Origin: CPC320 sp002336405
Lineage (GTDB): Bacteria > Pseudomonadota > Alphaproteobacteria > Rhodobacterales > Rhodobacteraceae
Assembly (NCBI GenBank): GCA_949372595.1
Contig: CASIAN010000021.1
Span: 1 to 64,000 of the forward strand
Length of the DNA: 64,000 bases
Reading direction: 5' to 3'
Part shown: one piece after another, positions 37,948 through 47,140 of the stretch
How positions within the stretch are numbered: position 1 is the stretch's first letter
How the letters are laid out: each line of letters begins with the position of its first letter
Notes under the pieces: generated by a model
The model's input: the letters and a program-made list of their open reading frames with translations, nothing else
What the model was told of the DNA's origin: nothing
Databases searched by the model: none
Made by a program: the position numbers and the translations under genes

Positions 37948-38052
37948 AGGGTCGCATTCAGATGTTTTCACAGCCCTGTCTTTCCTTTACCCACAAGACA
38001 ACTATATACCACTCACGCGCCCACAGACCCGTAAAAGCAGGAGCATTCAGCC

Positions 38053-39348
38053 ATGACCACCGCCTCTCACGCACCCGGATTTTTCACGCAATCGCTGCAG
38101 GACAGTGACCCCGACGTGTTCGCGTCTATCACCGACGAGCTGGGCCGCCAACGTGAAGAAATCGAGCTGATCGCCTCTGAAAACATTGCCTCAGTTGCCG
38201 TCATGGAGGCCCAAGGCTGTGTGATGACCAATAAATACGCCGAAGGCTATGTCGGCCGACGCTATTATGGTGGATGCCAATTCGTCGATGTAGCCGAAAC
38301 ACTGGCAATTGAGCGCGCCTGTCAGCTGTTTGAATGCGGATTTGCCAATGTACAGCCCAACTCGGGCAGTCAGGCCAATCAGGGCGTGTTTACTGCGCTG
38401 CTACAGCCGGGCGACACCATCCTCGGAATGAGCCTTGATGCCGGTGGGCACCTGTCCCATGGTGCAGCCCCGAACCAGTCGGGAAAATGGTTCAACGCAG
38501 TCCAGTACGGTGTGCGCCGCGAAGACAATATGATTGACTATGACGAAGTCGCAGCACTGGCAAAAGAACACCAGCCAAAGTTATTGATTGCCGGAGGCTC
38601 TGCCGTGCCACGTCAAATTGATTTCGCAAAAATGCGGGAAATAGCCGACAGTGTGGGCGCCTATCTGCATGTTGATATGGCACATTTCGCCGGTCTGGTT
38701 GCGGCCGGTGCCCACCCAAGCCCTTTTCCCCATGCCCATGTTGCCACCACAACCACACATAAAACACTGCGCGGCCCGCGTGGTGGGATGATCGTGACCA
38801 ATGATGCCGCACTGGCAAAAAAGTTCAACAGTGCGATTTTTCCTGGCATTCAAGGCGGGCCCCTGATGCATGTGATTGCCGCCAAAGCCATCGCCTTCGG
38901 TGAGGCCCAGCGCCCAGAGTTCAAAACTTACATCAACGATGTGATCACAAACGCCCAAGCCCTGAGCGATCAATTGATCAAAGGCGGGCTCGACACTGTA
39001 ACCCATGGAACCGATACGCATGTTGTGCTTGTTGACCTGCGGCCCAAAGGTGTAAAGGGCAACGCCACCGAAAAGGCGCTGCAGCGCGCACACATCACCT
39101 GCAACAAAAACAGCGTGCCGTTTGACCCCGAAAAGCCAATGGTCACCAGCGGCATTCGCTTGGGATCCCCTGCGGGCACCACACGGGGCTTCGGCGAACA
39201 GGAATTCCGCCAAATTGCCGACTGGATTATCGAGGTTGTTGATGGGCTGGCAGCAAATGGCGAAGAGGGAAATGCCGCAGTTGAAAGCAAGGTGAAGGCA
39301 GACGTAAAAGCCATGTGCGCGCGCTTTCCAATCTATCCAAACCTCTGA
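38053..39348 (+). CDS. glyA: Serine hydroxymethyltransferase
   Basis: A 431-residue PLP enzyme interconverting serine plus tetrahydrofolate and glycine plus methylene-THF, the main one-carbon source. PLP Lys lies in ATTTTHKTLRGPRGGMIVT. Other landmarks are QREEIELIASENIASVAVM, NKYAEGYVGRRYYGGC and VDMAHFAGLVAAGAHPSPF. AGGAG lies upstream of ATG 38053. The roughly 190-base 5' region shared with divergent nadK holds the promoters of both. Confidence 0.97.
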   Translation: MTTASHAPGFFTQSLQDSDPDVFASITDELGRQREEIELIASENIASVAVMEAQGCVMTNKYAEGYVGRRYYGGCQFVDVAETLAIERACQLFECGFANVQPNSGSQANQGVFTALLQPGDTILGMSLDAGGHLSHGAAPNQSGKWFNAVQYGVRREDNMIDYDEVAALAKEHQPKLLIAGGSAVPRQIDFAKMREIADSVGAYLHVDMAHFAGLVAAGAHPSPFPHAHVATTTTHKTLRGPRGGMIVTNDAALAKKFNSAIFPGIQGGPLMHVIAAKAIAFGEAQRPEFKTYINDVITNAQALSDQLIKGGLDTVTHGTDTHVVLVDLRPKGVKGNATEKALQRAHITCNKNSVPFDPEKPMVTSGIRLGSPAGTTRGFGEQEFRQIADWIIEVVDGLAANGEEGNAAVESKVKADVKAMCARFPIYPNL

Positions 39349-39380
39349 CAGATCGCTGTCCCAAGGGATTTAAAACTGCC

Positions 39381-40145
39381 ATGTTGCATAGGGTTATCCA
39401 CGGCCAGGCAAATAACCCGCCGCTCTTAATCGTGCATGGTTTGTTTGGCTCCGGGCGCAACTGGAGCGTTATCGCAAAGCGTCTGTCTGACATGCGGCAG
39501 GTCTTTGCGGTCGACCTGCGCAACCACGGGCAAAGCCCATGGAGTGATCACCACCGGTACATCGATATGGCCGAGGATCTGGCCGAAGTGATCACCGCCC
39601 ACGGCGCGCCTATGGATGTGCTCGGTCACTCGATGGGTGGCAAAGCGGCGATGACACTTGCGCTGACCCGCCCAGAGTTGGTGCGCCGCTTGATCGTCGC
39701 AGATATCGCCCCTGTCGCCTATGGACATGACCAGACCCAACACATAAAAACGATGCGCGCCGTGGATCTGACACAAATCAAAAAACGTGCTGACGCCACC
39801 GCGCAATTGGCCCGAGATATCGACGACCCGATATTGCAAAGCTTTTTCACCCAGTCGCTGGATATTGCCAACGGCAGGTGGCGCCTTAACCTTGATGCGC
39901 TCGAGCGTCATATGCCGGAAATTTTAGAATTTCCAGAATTTAACACAACATTTTCGAACCTGACATTGTTTCTATCGGGTGCGAACTCAAACTATGTTGC
40001 CCAGACACACCGGCCAATCATTAAGCGTTTATTTCACAACTCCAAATTCGCCAAAATTCCAAACACTGGCCACTGGCTGCACGCGGAAGCGCCCCGCCAG
40101 TTTGAAGCGTCTGTCCGGGCATTTCTGACCATGACATTCGCCTGA
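39381..40145 (+). CDS. Alpha/beta hydrolase (YbfF-like esterase)
   Basis: A 254-residue serine hydrolase. The oxyanion-hole block is IVHGLFGSGRNWSVIAK; DLRNHGQSPWSD follows; the nucleophile elbow is LGHSMGGKAAMTLAL; the catalytic His lies in NTGHWLHAEAP. It resembles the YbfF group of short-acyl esterases. The start at 39381 follows AAGGGA, 33 bases after glyA, so it is probably co-transcribed with that gene. The physiological substrate is unknown. Confidence 0.9.
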   Translation: MLHRVIHGQANNPPLLIVHGLFGSGRNWSVIAKRLSDMRQVFAVDLRNHGQSPWSDHHRYIDMAEDLAEVITAHGAPMDVLGHSMGGKAAMTLALTRPELVRRLIVADIAPVAYGHDQTQHIKTMRAVDLTQIKKRADATAQLARDIDDPILQSFFTQSLDIANGRWRLNLDALERHMPEILEFPEFNTTFSNLTLFLSGANSNYVAQTHRPIIKRLFHNSKFAKIPNTGHWLHAEAPRQFEASVRAFLTMTFA

Positions 40146-40304
40146 GAGCCACGAGAGATCGTCGCCGAATTTATCCGCGAGAGATAGACATGCTCCACCT
40201 TGAGCGCGTGAATTCCAAGCCAGCCCTTGTTCGAATTCGCGGCAAATAGGACCGCGCGATCTTCGAGCCTTGACCAATCCCGAAAACCAAATCATATCCC
40301 TTGT

Positions 40305-42104
40305 ATGACACAGCTTTCAAAAATCCGAAATTTCTCGATCGTCGCCCATATCGACCACGGAAAATCCACCCTGGCCGACCGGTTGATCCAATCCACCGGC
40401 ACCGTAAAAGACCGGGATATGAAAGAGCAGTTGCTGGATGCGATGGACATCGAGCGAGAGCGCGGTATCACTATCAAAGCCAACACGGTGCGGATCGATT
40501 ACACCGCCGAGGATGGTGAAGACTATGTGCTCAATCTTATCGACACCCCGGGCCATGTGGATTTTGCCTATGAGGTCTCGCGCTCAATGCGCGCGGTTGA
40601 AGGCTCGCTTTTGGTGGTTGACAGCTCGCAGGGTGTCGAGGCGCAAACACTTGCCAACGTCTATCAGGCGATCGAGGCCAATCATGACATTGTGCCAATC
40701 CTGAACAAAATTGACCTACCGGCCAGCGATTGTGATCGCGTTGCCGAACAAATAGAAGACGTGATTGGCATCGATGCGTCAGGCGCCATTCGGGTCAGCG
40801 CAAAAACTGGCGTCGGCATCAAAGAAACATTGGAAGCTATCGTCAAAGAATTGCCCGCCCCCAAAGGCACGCGCGATGCCCCGCTCAAGGCAATGCTGGT
40901 CGACAGCTGGTACGACGCCTATCTCGGCGTCATCGTCTTGGTTCGGATCATGGACGGAGTGCTGAAAAAGGGCGAGCGGATCAAGATGCTGTCAAATGGC
41001 TCAGTGCATCATGTCGACCAAATCGGCGTATTCCGCCCCGAGATGCAAATGATTGACGAATTGGGTCCGGGCGAGATTGGCTTTCTGACCGCCTCGATCA
41101 AACAGGTACGCGACACGAGGGTTGGCGACACAATCACCCATGAGAAAAAAGGCACCGATCAAGCGCTTTTAGGGTTCAAACCAAGTCAGCCGGTGGTGTT
41201 CTGCGGGCTGTTCCCAGTGGATAATTCCGAGTTTGAAGACCTGCGGGAAGCCATCGACAAACTGTCGTTGAATGATGCGTCTTTCAGCTCTGAAATGGAG
41301 ACATCGGCCGCGCTTGGTTTTGGATTTCGCTGCGGATTTTTGGGATTGTTACACCTTGAGGTGATCCGTGATCGCATCGAAAGAGAATATAATATTGAGC
41401 TGATAACCACCGCACCCTCGGTAATTTATCATGTTTTCCTGCGCGATGGCACTATGAACCCACTGCACAATCCGGCCGACATGCCCGACCTGACACATGT
41501 GGACCATCTCGAAGAGCCGCGCATCAAGGCGACAATTTTAGTACCCGACGAATATCTCGGCGATGTTTTGAAATTGTGTCAGGATCGGCGCGGCATTCAA
41601 ATGGATCTGACTTACGCAGGCAGCCGAGCCATGGTCGTCTATGATCTGCCGCTCAACGAAGTGGTCTTTGATTTTTACGACCGCTTGAAGTCGGTAACCA
41701 AGGGCTATGCCTCTTTCGATTATCAAATGACAGAGTACCGGCAGGACAATCTGGTAAAAATGTCTGTGCTGGTCAATGACGAAGCAGTGGACGCGCTGTC
41801 GACCATGGTACATCGCGACCGGGCCGAAGCCCGAGGCCGGGCCATGGTAGAAAAACTTAAAGATCTCATTCCGCGTCATATGTTCAAAATTCCAATTCAA
41901 GCGGCGATTGGCGGCAAAGTGATTGCCCGCGAAACGCTGTCGGCGATGCGCAAAGACGTCACTGCCAAATGCTATGGCGGCGATGTCAGCCGTAAGAAAA
42001 AATTGTTGGATAAACAAAAAGCCGGCAAGAAAAAGATGCGCCAATTCGGCAAGGTTGATATCCCCCAGGAGGCCTTTATTTCGGCCTTGAAAATGGACGG
42101 TTAG
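40305..42104 (+). CDS. lepA: Elongation factor 4 (LepA), ribosomal back-translocase GTPase
   Basis: A 599-residue translational GTPase. G1 is AHIDHGKSTLADRLIQ, G3 IDTPGHVDFAYEV, G4 NKIDLP. The elongation-factor domains follow, and the LepA-specific C-terminal domain is present, from VDALSTMVHRDRAEARGR to KAGKKKMRQFGKVDIPQEAF. It associates with the ribosome and corrects faulty translocation or helps 30S assembly. Start ATG 40305 (MTQLSKIRNFSIVAHIDHG) is the usual one; the frame is open 26 codons further upstream. Confidence 0.97.
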   Translation: MTQLSKIRNFSIVAHIDHGKSTLADRLIQSTGTVKDRDMKEQLLDAMDIERERGITIKANTVRIDYTAEDGEDYVLNLIDTPGHVDFAYEVSRSMRAVEGSLLVVDSSQGVEAQTLANVYQAIEANHDIVPILNKIDLPASDCDRVAEQIEDVIGIDASGAIRVSAKTGVGIKETLEAIVKELPAPKGTRDAPLKAMLVDSWYDAYLGVIVLVRIMDGVLKKGERIKMLSNGSVHHVDQIGVFRPEMQMIDELGPGEIGFLTASIKQVRDTRVGDTITHEKKGTDQALLGFKPSQPVVFCGLFPVDNSEFEDLREAIDKLSLNDASFSSEMETSAALGFGFRCGFLGLLHLEVIRDRIEREYNIELITTAPSVIYHVFLRDGTMNPLHNPADMPDLTHVDHLEEPRIKATILVPDEYLGDVLKLCQDRRGIQMDLTYAGSRAMVVYDLPLNEVVFDFYDRLKSVTKGYASFDYQMTEYRQDNLVKMSVLVNDEAVDALSTMVHRDRAEARGRAMVEKLKDLIPRHMFKIPIQAAIGGKVIARETLSAMRKDVTAKCYGGDVSRKKKLLDKQKAGKKKMRQFGKVDIPQEAFISALKMDG

Positions 42105-42112
42105 TTTACAGC

Positions 42113-42129
42113 TCGCCCCCTTGGGGCGA
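42113..42129 (+). terminator. Hairpin after lepA
   Basis: TCGCCCC and GGGGCGA form a perfect seven-pair stem with a three-base loop, nine bases after the lepA stop. No T-run follows, so it is a weak intrinsic terminator at best, or an mRNA 3' stabiliser. Confidence 0.45.
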
Positions 42130-42505
42130 CCAGACCACCTTGCCAGACTTGGGCATTACGCTTTGGCAGTTGCTTAATACAAGAGGCCTCGGCTCGATTA
42201 ATGAGCCTGCGTTAAAAACATTCCATCTAAAAAATTACAGCCTGCTGCGGCAAACAATAGTATCAGTGCATTTAATCTGAAGTTTATTTTGGAAATTTTT
42301 GGCTTTTGATTTCACTCTGGTTTATCCTGGCCTCGGCGCTCAACGCACAGGTTCAATGCAGCGCCCCCAAGGTATCGCTGACGTTTTCCCCTGACATACT
42401 GAGTTTTGACTAAGTTTTGACAATAAAGGTCAAAGTTTCGTTTCGGCCCACCGCAGCGAAAATACCACTGGATTAACAGAAATAAGCCGTAAACTGACAG
42501 CCTGT
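42130..42505. other. Gene-free stretch between lepA and the decayed OMP gene
   Basis: About 375 bases, AT-rich in the middle, with stop codons in all useful frames. I see no gene, RNA or clear repeat. The part after 42440 may hold the old promoter of the pseudogene that follows. Confidence 0.5.
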
Positions 42506-43602
42506 GTGACGCAAAACAGCACGCCAGTTCTGCGCACGCTGGCGCTGGCACTGGCTGCGCAGAGTTTGATCAGTTTTCGCCTGCAATACGCCAATGCCTA
42601 TGCATTGCACGAATACGCACATGCCGTGATGGGGCACAGGTTTGGGACAAGCGGGATTATGGTTGGCCGCTCGCCAAACAACAACGGCCTTGGCGTTAAG
42701 AAAACGACCCCTATCTCAAGAACTTGCTGCGTATGACCTTTGGGGGAAAGCATCCGTTTGACTTTGGCTACCGCGGTGTCGGCATCAGTAGCAGTGGCAA
42801 CACCCCAGCGGCCTTTAGCGGTGCCAAAGCACAAGCGCGCTGGGGCACGGGCACGGGGATGGGCACGGAGATGGGGATGAGGATGGGGCAGGCATCAATC
42901 TCAATAGTTTTTTGGCGCACAAGATTTTAACGCTATGATGGACGGTGAAGCCAGTCCAAGCCGGGGGTTGAATTATATCATTAACAAAACCTTTGCCCCG
43001 GGATATTTTTTGCTTGGTGCAAATCTTGGCGGCGATCCATCCAACTATGTGGCACAGTTGACAGCACAGTGGATAAGCACCTCGTTAGACGAAATCAGAA
43101 AATACCAATGGGTGGCGCTTTTACTGTCCAACGGCTATTGGACCAGCCTCAGGTCCATGAGGCACTACGACAAAGGGGCCACGGATATAGCACCCCACTG
43201 TGGGGCGACTTACAATGACAGCCCGAGGCCTGAGCGCAGTTTTATACTGGCCTGAATTTTTCCACTTTCCTGAACAAAAGCGGTGTTTCTATCGCCGTTG
43301 AACTGCCGTTTACGCTTGGCCCACGGGGTCGCTGGAGCTTTGGCATTGAACGCAACATCATCGGTATGAGCCAAGGCAAAGATATGACGCGAGAGTGCGC
43401 CGCAACATTAAATAACCTCAAAGTATCAGGAAAATTCATACAAAACGGCAGTTTCACCGAGGTACGTATCCAACATCTAGTCACAAAAAGTGTCTCTATG
43501 GTCGCGCAAATGTTCATGACAAAAGGTACCAGCCCGATTGGGGAAAGGCCCAGCTTTGGCGCCCGTCGAGGTGGCCATTTCGGGCTCCAGCTTGGTTTTT
43601 AG
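42506..43602 (+). pseudogene. Secreted outer-membrane-type protein with HEYAH motif, decayed
   Basis: Four segments in alternating frames join into a protein of about 365 residues. Segment 1 (42506-42700) has a signal-like start TLALALAAQSLISF and ALHEYAHAVMGHRFGTSGI, which contains an HExxH-type motif. Segment 2 (about 42700-42840) gives LKNLLRMTFGGKHPFDFGYR. Segment 3 (from 42935) gives GYFLLGANLGGDPSNYVAQL and KYQWVALLLSNGYWTSL. Segment 4 (about 43255-43602) gives SGVSIAVELPFTLGPRGRW and ends GGHFGLQLGF, with the terminal Phe typical of outer-membrane beta-barrels. At least three frameshifts separate them. I do not recognise the family; the HExxH could be a metal site or chance. Confidence 0.65.
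42843..42890 (+). repeat. G-rich imperfect hexamer run
   Basis: Tandem units like GGGCAC, GGGGAT, GGGCAC, GGAGAT, GGGGAT and GAGGAT occur inside the decayed OMP gene. Slippage in this run may have caused the frameshift between the second and third segments. Confidence 0.55.
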
Positions 43603-43671
43603 AACGCCGATGAGGCCTGAGCACAGCAAGCAAAATTCAGCGCCCCCCAAGTTCATCAGAGGACGCCATAC

Positions 43672-44145
43672 TCAATTATCTGAATGTTTCATCTTATGCT
43701 TTTTGGCGGTGCGTTTCAGATCGACAGGCACCGTCACTGCAACCGCACCAGCATTTTCGAACATCAGCGTCACCAAAATCTCATCGCCCTGCGTCATAGG
43801 GGCAACAAGTCCCATGAACATCACGTGGTCACCACCTCGTTCCAGCGCGTGCATTCCACCTGCCGGGATCACTGCACCCTCCGCCAAATGGCGCATTGTC
43901 ATCACACCGTTGGCCTCTTCGGAATGCGTGTGCAACTCGACCTTCTTGGCCGCGTCGGACGTCACACCCACCAAACGATCATCGGCGTCACCATGGTTCA
44001 TCACCACCATAAACGCCGCAGCACTGGAAGCAGATTTTCCCGATGCTCGGGCGTAGGGGTCTTGCACCATAATAGACCCAGCCAGCGCGGGAAGGTAAAA
44101 GCAAACAGTGACAGCGGTTGCCAAGCAAAGAGCTTTGAAGGACAT
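43672..44145 (-). CDS. PCu(A)C-type periplasmic copper chaperone
   Basis: A 157-residue exported protein. A signal peptide (about 1-22, ending PALAG) is followed by the PCuAC domain. Candidate copper ligands are His72 and His74 (VELHTHSEEA), Met84 and the C-terminal GGDHVMFMGL pair (His107, Met109). This resembles the family's H-M-x10-M-x21-H-x-M arrangement with slightly altered spacing. Such proteins deliver Cu(I) to cytochrome oxidase assembly. AAGGAGAG precedes the ATG. The upstream gene 44196-44543, 50 bases away on the same strand, is a likely operon partner. Confidence 0.9.
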   Translation of the reverse strand: MSFKALCLATAVTVCFYLPALAGSIMVQDPYARASGKSASSAAAFMVVMNHGDADDRLVGVTSDAAKKVELHTHSEEANGVMTMRHLAEGAVIPAGGMHALERGGDHVMFMGLVAPMTQGDEILVTLMFENAGAVAVTVPVDLKRTAKKHKMKHSDN

Positions 44146-44195
44146 TATGTCTCTCCTTTAAAAGTTTAGTATTGCAATTAGAACTCAGACCACAC

Positions 44196-44543
44196 TCAAA
44201 TAAACGGTGGTCCGCGCGCCATATGCAACATCACATCGCGCACAGAGTGGTGTTGCCCACTGTCAGTTCTGAAAGCGCGCGAGCCATGATACTGGCGGCG
44301 CAACTGAGCCGTGACCTGTGGAACCACAGCAGCCAACGCAAGCGCACATTCCGCACAATGCTTAGGTGGTGACGTCGGCTTGCCGCTGGCGTCGATATGG
44401 ATCGCAACAGCCCCGTTCCCGGCACATAGAACCATCTGATCTACCGCCGGGGCCATTGCGCGCGCCTGCGATACGCCAAGGCTGGCGACCACAAGCGTTA
44501 TAACCATCACAAGAATGGATATTATTCTCAACCCATCGCGCAT
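44196..44543 (-). CDS. Small exported Cys/His protein, DUF2946-like
   Basis: A 115-residue protein with an N-terminal signal or anchor helix (IISILVMVITLVVASLGV) and potential metal ligands Cys40 (MVLCAGNG), and His62, Cys63 and Cys66 in KHCAECALAL. The C-terminus ends ARGPPFI, similar to the A-R-x-P-P end of DUF2946-type proteins, which are often found next to copper genes. Its position just before the PCu(A)C chaperone gene suggests copper or heme-copper-oxidase support. Family placement is tentative. Confidence 0.65.
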   Translation of the reverse strand: MRDGLRIISILVMVITLVVASLGVSQARAMAPAVDQMVLCAGNGAVAIHIDASGKPTSPPKHCAECALALAAVVPQVTAQLRRQYHGSRAFRTDSGQHHSVRDVMLHMARGPPFI

Positions 44544-44587
44544 TAGCTCAATAAAAACCGTTCAATCACAAACTGCAAGCCTGTCAC

Positions 44588-44616
44588 AAAAAAAGACCCG
44601 ACCGGCCGGACGGATC
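44588..44616 (-). terminator. Rho-independent terminator of rpmB
   Basis: On the minus strand GATCCG and CGGGTC pair (one G-T pair), with CCG/CGG pairing inside, followed by a run of seven T. It lies just after the rpmB stop and is a good intrinsic terminator. Confidence 0.85.
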
Positions 44617-44644
44617 TTACGACGTTCAGCGCTCTGAAAAAGTC

Positions 44645-44935
44645 TTAGACTAATTCAGCTTGTGCTTTGACGATTTCTTTTTTGATCTTCAATGCAGAGT
44701 CAGACAGCTCTGTGTCTTTTGCCTTGGCCATAAACAGGTCCAAACCGCCCCGGTGATCGACCGTGCGCAGGGCTGCGGCACAGATGCGCAGTTTCACACC
44801 GCGTTTCAGGATTTCAGACTGCAGTGTCACGTCGTTTAGGTTTGGCAAAAACCGCCGACGGGTCCTGTTTTTTGCGTGGCTGACATTGTTGCCAGTCATT
44901 GGGCCTTTTCCGGTCAGTTCACAACGGCGTGCCAT
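44645..44935 (-). CDS. rpmB: 50S ribosomal protein L28
   Basis: A 96-residue ribosomal protein of the large subunit. It begins MARRCELTGKGPMTGNNVSH and continues with KNRTRRRFLPNLNDVTLQS, the family signature; the Lys-rich C-terminus ends KKEIVKAQAELV, typical of alphaproteobacterial L28. GTGAGGAA precedes the start. It is a single-gene unit ending in the terminator at 44588. Confidence 0.97.
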   Translation of the reverse strand: MARRCELTGKGPMTGNNVSHAKNRTRRRFLPNLNDVTLQSEILKRGVKLRICAAALRTVDHRGGLDLFMAKAKDTELSDSALKIKKEIVKAQAELV

Positions 44936-44945
44936 ATCGAGTTCC

Positions 44946-45310
44946 TCACTAAAATCCTGTCGCTTTGCGCCTTGTCATACACAGCACACACTGTGCGGGC
45001 TCAAAGGTTAGAGACCGTCTGTTATTGCCTAAGGAGATTGGCGTCAAGCGTTTCTGCACAGCTTTACCGACATAAGTTCCGCATGGGTCACAATAACGCT
45101 GGATGGCACTTCCGTTTGCTGTAAGATTTCCACGCCCGAGATTGATCTGTGCGCGCTACAATAATTTGAGACACCACAAACAGCACCCAAAGCGAAGACG
45201 CGAATCAACAATCCAAAATCGGAATTTGCAATAACCCTCCAAATCGGCCGCGAAGACACCCGTCGGCAGTGACTTAAAACTGGCTCAGCTTACCAAAGGC
45301 ATTCCCACAG
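44946..45310. other. Gene-free stretch between rpmB and meaB
   Basis: About 365 bases with no gene I can support. A 71-residue minus-strand open frame (45044-45259) has a hydrophobic stretch but no start context or recognisable motif. The part adjoining 44946 holds the rpmB promoter. No tRNA or terminator-type hairpin is seen. Confidence 0.5.
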
Positions 45311-46303
45311 TCAATCTTGCGCCGGACCGCGGTCCAGCAGCGTTTTGAGAATGCCTTGCGCTGCGCTTTCAGGCGTAAGATCACCTCGTTCCACAGCACA
45401 GCCCGCCTGCGCCATCGCAGAACGCACCTCGCTGCGTTGCAACCCCTCAAGCAATCCCTGACGGACCTCTTGTTCAAACCAATAGCGCGCCTGAACCGCG
45501 CGGTGATGTGCAAAATGCCCTACCTTGCGGCGCCAATCGCTCAGTGCCGTCATCTCGTCCCACGCCGCTGCAAGCCCAACTTGGGTCAAAGCCGACACGA
45601 GCATTGCTTTAGGAAACCCATCGGGGTCTTGTTCGCGCTTGCGCATCAAACGCAGAGCGCCGGCGTAATCGGCGCACGCCCGCGTCGCCGGCGCAACCAA
45701 ATCACCGTCGGCCTTGTTGATCAGCACCAGATCGGCAATCTCCATAATTCCGCGCTTAACACCTTGCAGCTCGTCCCCACCGGCCGGTGCCAGAAGCAAG
45801 ACAAACAAATCCGAGATTTGCGCCACCACGGTTTCCGATTGCCCAACCCCAACGGTTTCAATCAACACAATATCAAACCCTGCTCCCTCACACAGACCAA
45901 CCGCCTCGCGGGTCCGTCGCGCCACGCCACCAAGATGGGTCTGGCTGGGCGAGGGCCGGATAAATGCGTTCGGATCGCGCGACAACAGATCCATGCGGGT
46001 CTTATCCCCCAGAATTGACCCCCCAGATCGGGTTGAACTGGGGTCAACCGCCAATACGGCAACCCGCAGGCCCGCAGCGGTCAGCATGCAGCCAAACGCT
46101 TCAATAAACGTGGATTTCCCAACCCCGGGTGTGCCTGACAGGCCGATGCGCAGCGCCTGTCGCTGCAGTGGTCGCAACCCGTCGAGCAGCGCCGTCGCCA
46201 TTACCCGATGGTCCGCCCGACTGCTCTCGACCAAAGTGATTGCCTGAGCCAAAGCACGCCGATCGCCTGCAGACACACCTTGCATCAGTTTTTCGATATT
46301 CAT
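45311..46303 (-). CDS. meaB: Methylmalonyl-CoA mutase-associated GTPase MeaB
   Basis: A 330-residue G3E-family P-loop GTPase that guards methylmalonyl-CoA mutase and gates adenosylcobalamin loading. G1 is GLSGTPGVGKSTFIEAFG; AVDPSSTRSGGSILGDKTRM is the characteristic SIMIBI block; IETVGVGQSE is the switch region and LINKADGD the base-specificity loop. It stands alone: the mutase gene is not in the window. It completes the propionate route implied by prpE. Confidence 0.94.
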   Translation of the reverse strand: MNIEKLMQGVSAGDRRALAQAITLVESSRADHRVMATALLDGLRPLQRQALRIGLSGTPGVGKSTFIEAFGCMLTAAGLRVAVLAVDPSSTRSGGSILGDKTRMDLLSRDPNAFIRPSPSQTHLGGVARRTREAVGLCEGAGFDIVLIETVGVGQSETVVAQISDLFVLLLAPAGGDELQGVKRGIMEIADLVLINKADGDLVAPATRACADYAGALRLMRKREQDPDGFPKAMLVSALTQVGLAAAWDEMTALSDWRRKVGHFAHHRAVQARYWFEQEVRQGLLEGLQRSEVRSAMAQAGCAVERGDLTPESAAQGILKTLLDRGPAQD

Positions 46304-46425
46304 ATCATTGCTCCAGAATTCTTTCGTTTATTAGCAATCGGGGTATGACAAAAGCTGCTCTGCCTCGGCTTGTGTTGAATACCAATCTTCATATCGCAGT
46401 CGAACTGTGACGCAAAGGGTACTTT

Positions 46426-47133
46426 ATGAGATTAAACCGGATGGCAGTTCTGCTGGCCCTGTGCAGCTGGGCAAGCGGCACCCTTGCAGACAACACATCA
46501 GACGAGTTCGATGTCTATATACAAGGCCTCCAAGCGGGCCGCCTGAGCCTTGTCACCCAGACCAAGGGCAGTGGCTATGCCGCCCGCATCCTGCTGCGCA
46601 CCACCGGGCTCGCAGCGAAGTTATTGCGTTACAGGTTCGAGGCAACCGTCCAAGGGCGATCTCATAACGGTCACCACCGGCCGGTTCACTACAGCGAAAA
46701 GTCGGACACTGGCAAACGCCAAACCGATAAAACCATCACCTATGTAAATGGGCTTGCAAAGGTCACTCAGAGCAAAAAACGCAAACCTCACTGGCTGAAA
46801 CCCAAAAGCCAACGAAACCGTCTTGACCCGCTGACCGCAACCTATGAATTGCTGCGCGACCGCCCCAAAGACACACTTTGCCAGCAGAGCTTGAAACTGT
46901 TCGATGGCGCGCGTGCTGTCGACATCATCCTAGCTGACCCGAAATCCGACCGCAAAGGCATCACCTGTCGTGGACGATACAAGCGGGTCGGCGGATTTTC
47001 CGAGGCCGAAATGAGCAAAGGGGTCAGCTTTCCCTTCAAACTGACCTATGTGCCCGTACCCAATGGCGATTATCAAGTACAGTCCCTGAAGATTGAAACC
47101 CTGCGTGGACGCGCCAGCTTTCTTCGGCGATAA
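46426..47133 (+). CDS. DUF3108 protein with signal peptide
   Basis: A 235-residue exported protein. The signal peptide is MRLNRMAVLLALCSWASGTL. The mature part has the DUF3108 pattern FDVYIQGLQAGRLSLVTQ, YRFEATVQGRSHNG and DPLTATYELLRD, and the C-terminal PVPNGDYQVQSLKIETL. DUF3108 proteins are envelope beta-sandwich proteins without an established function. AAAGGG lies seven bases before the ATG. HrpB starts seven bases after its stop, so the two form an operon. Confidence 0.88.
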   Translation: MRLNRMAVLLALCSWASGTLADNTSDEFDVYIQGLQAGRLSLVTQTKGSGYAARILLRTTGLAAKLLRYRFEATVQGRSHNGHHRPVHYSEKSDTGKRQTDKTITYVNGLAKVTQSKKRKPHWLKPKSQRNRLDPLTATYELLRDRPKDTLCQQSLKLFDGARAVDIILADPKSDRKGITCRGRYKRVGGFSEAEMSKGVSFPFKLTYVPVPNGDYQVQSLKIETLRGRASFLRR

Positions 47134-47140
47134 CGGATCT

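Noticed and set aside
37859..38052. Tetrahydrofolate or SAM-type riboswitch before glyA
   Set aside because: The hairpin does not match any consensus I can recall, so only a generic leader hairpin is reported.
45044..45259. 71-codon minus-strand frame with a hydrophobic stretch
   Set aside because: No ribosome site, no homology recognised and poor context; kept only as part of the gene-free stretch.
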